12,864 nt of DNA from Brevundimonas sp. UBA5866 (GTDB lineage Bacteria > Pseudomonadota > Alphaproteobacteria > Caulobacterales > Caulobacteraceae). The position numbers and the translations under genes are program-made. The stretch is taken from the NCBI RefSeq assembly GCF_002432125.1, contig NZ_DJFS01000051.1, positions 389-13,252 on the forward strand, written 5' to 3'. Position 1 is the first letter of the stretch. Every line of letters starts with the position of its first letter. The notes beneath the pieces were generated by a model. The model was not told where the DNA came from, ran no database searches, and worked only from the letters and a program-made list of their open reading frames with translations. Below, piece by piece: positions 12,482-12,864 of this stretch.

Positions 12482-12498
12482 GTTCAGCCCCCGTTCAG
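12482..12498 (+). promoter_or_regulatory. Direct repeat GTTCAG-N5-GTTCAG upstream of the PepSY-like gene
   Basis: Two perfect GTTCAG copies, 12482-12487 and 12493-12498, have an 11-nt period. They are followed by TTTAAA (12508-12513), a possible -10, and preceded by an AT-rich TTAAATTTTAT (12473-12483). If TTTAAA is the -10, the transcript would begin almost at the start codon (leaderless or nearly so). Confidence 0.5.
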
Positions 12499-12516
12499 AG
12501 GTCTGGCTTTAAACAG

Positions 12517-12864
12517 ATGCCCATGATGTTCACTCGTGCCCTTCTGATTGCCGCCCTGATCGCTGTGTTTCCGGTAACGGACGCGGTGGCCCAGTCGCGC
12601 GACCGCGACCGGGATCGTTATGAACAACGCGATGACCGCCGCGACGGTGACCGCCGTGGGGGTCCCCAGCGCGGCGATGACCGCCGCGGCCAGGAACGCC
12701 GCGCCAATCCCGGTGATGTCGCCCGTCAGGTGCAGAATGGCCGTCCGGGCCGCATGCTGGGCATGCGCGAGCGCGGTGATGACTACACCGTCCGCTGGGA
12801 ATACCCCGGTGGCCGTGTGTCTGACATTGAGGTCGATGGCCGTTCGGGCCGTCCGCGCGGTGAC
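12517..12864 (+). CDS. Secreted PepSY-like protein (3' end outside window)
   Basis: I translated this frame by hand; it is open to the right edge (116 residues). A signal peptide (FTRALLIAALIAVFPVTDAVA, cleavage before QSRD) is followed by an Arg/Asp-rich low-complexity stretch with repeated RDRDR and DDRRG. Then comes a module, about 69-112, that resembles a PepSY domain: VARQVQNGRPGRMLGMRERG and YTVRWEYPGGRVSDIEVDGRSG. Such proteins are periplasmic and often encoded just before a two-component system, which could lie outside the window. ATG 12517, 12523 and 12526 are all in frame and none has a good Shine-Dalgarno (AGAGG at 12497-12501 is too far from the first), so the exact start is uncertain. 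Confidence 0.75.
   Translation, partial: MPMMFTRALLIAALIAVFPVTDAVAQSRDRDRDRYEQRDDRRDGDRRGGPQRGDDRRGQERRANPGDVARQVQNGRPGRMLGMRERGDDYTVRWEYPGGRVSDIEVDGRSGRPRGD

Overview
The window is high-GC DNA of alphaproteobacterial character, most like a Caulobacteraceae member such as Brevundimonas. That placement rests on style, not on a marker gene: a large TonB-dependent receptor, a CoA-racemase/acyl-CoA dehydrogenase cluster, a DUF486-SugE pair and small secreted Arg-rich proteins. No rRNA, tRNA, CRISPR array, insertion sequence or phage gene was seen. Codon use is uniform and start/stop overlaps are common, so this looks like ordinary chromosome.

Left part (1-3132). A membrane protein of the DUF1295/steroid 5-alpha-reductase-like family runs off the left edge on the minus strand. 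It diverges from a complete TonB-dependent outer-membrane receptor on the plus strand, which ends in a strong intrinsic terminator.

Centre (3132-8380, all minus strand, in transcription order). A 60-aa Cys-rich protein and a GreA/Rnk-like protein are followed by an aminoglycoside-phosphotransferase-fold kinase and an acyl-CoA dehydrogenase that overlap by ATGA. Then come an alpha-methylacyl-CoA racemase with its own likely promoter, and a regulator made of two fused HxlR domains with its own likely promoter and operator. The kinase plus dehydrogenase is the two-gene form of mammalian ACAD10/ACAD11 and resembles the LvaA/LvaC pair of levulinate catabolism. I infer a role in breaking down 4-hydroxy or branched acyl-CoAs.

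Right-centre (8481-11779, plus strand). After a highly structured leader lies a compact run of five genes: folP (dihydropteroate synthase), a DUF486 membrane protein, a SugE/Gdx-type exporter, thiD (HMP-phosphate kinase) and a nucleotidyltransferase-like DUF925 protein. Three of the four junctions overlap by 1-4 nt. The operon ends at a 14-bp hairpin shared with the convergent neighbour.

Right end (11850-12864). Two small secreted proteins diverge: a basic helical protein (minus) and a PepSY-like protein running off the right edge (plus). Each is preceded, on its own coding strand, by a GTTCAG-type direct repeat with 11-nt period, as expected for an OmpR/PhoB-family response regulator.

Most notable are the split ACAD11-like kinase/dehydrogenase system, the fused HxlR regulator with a visible operator, the long hairpin before folP and the paired 11-nt-period repeats.
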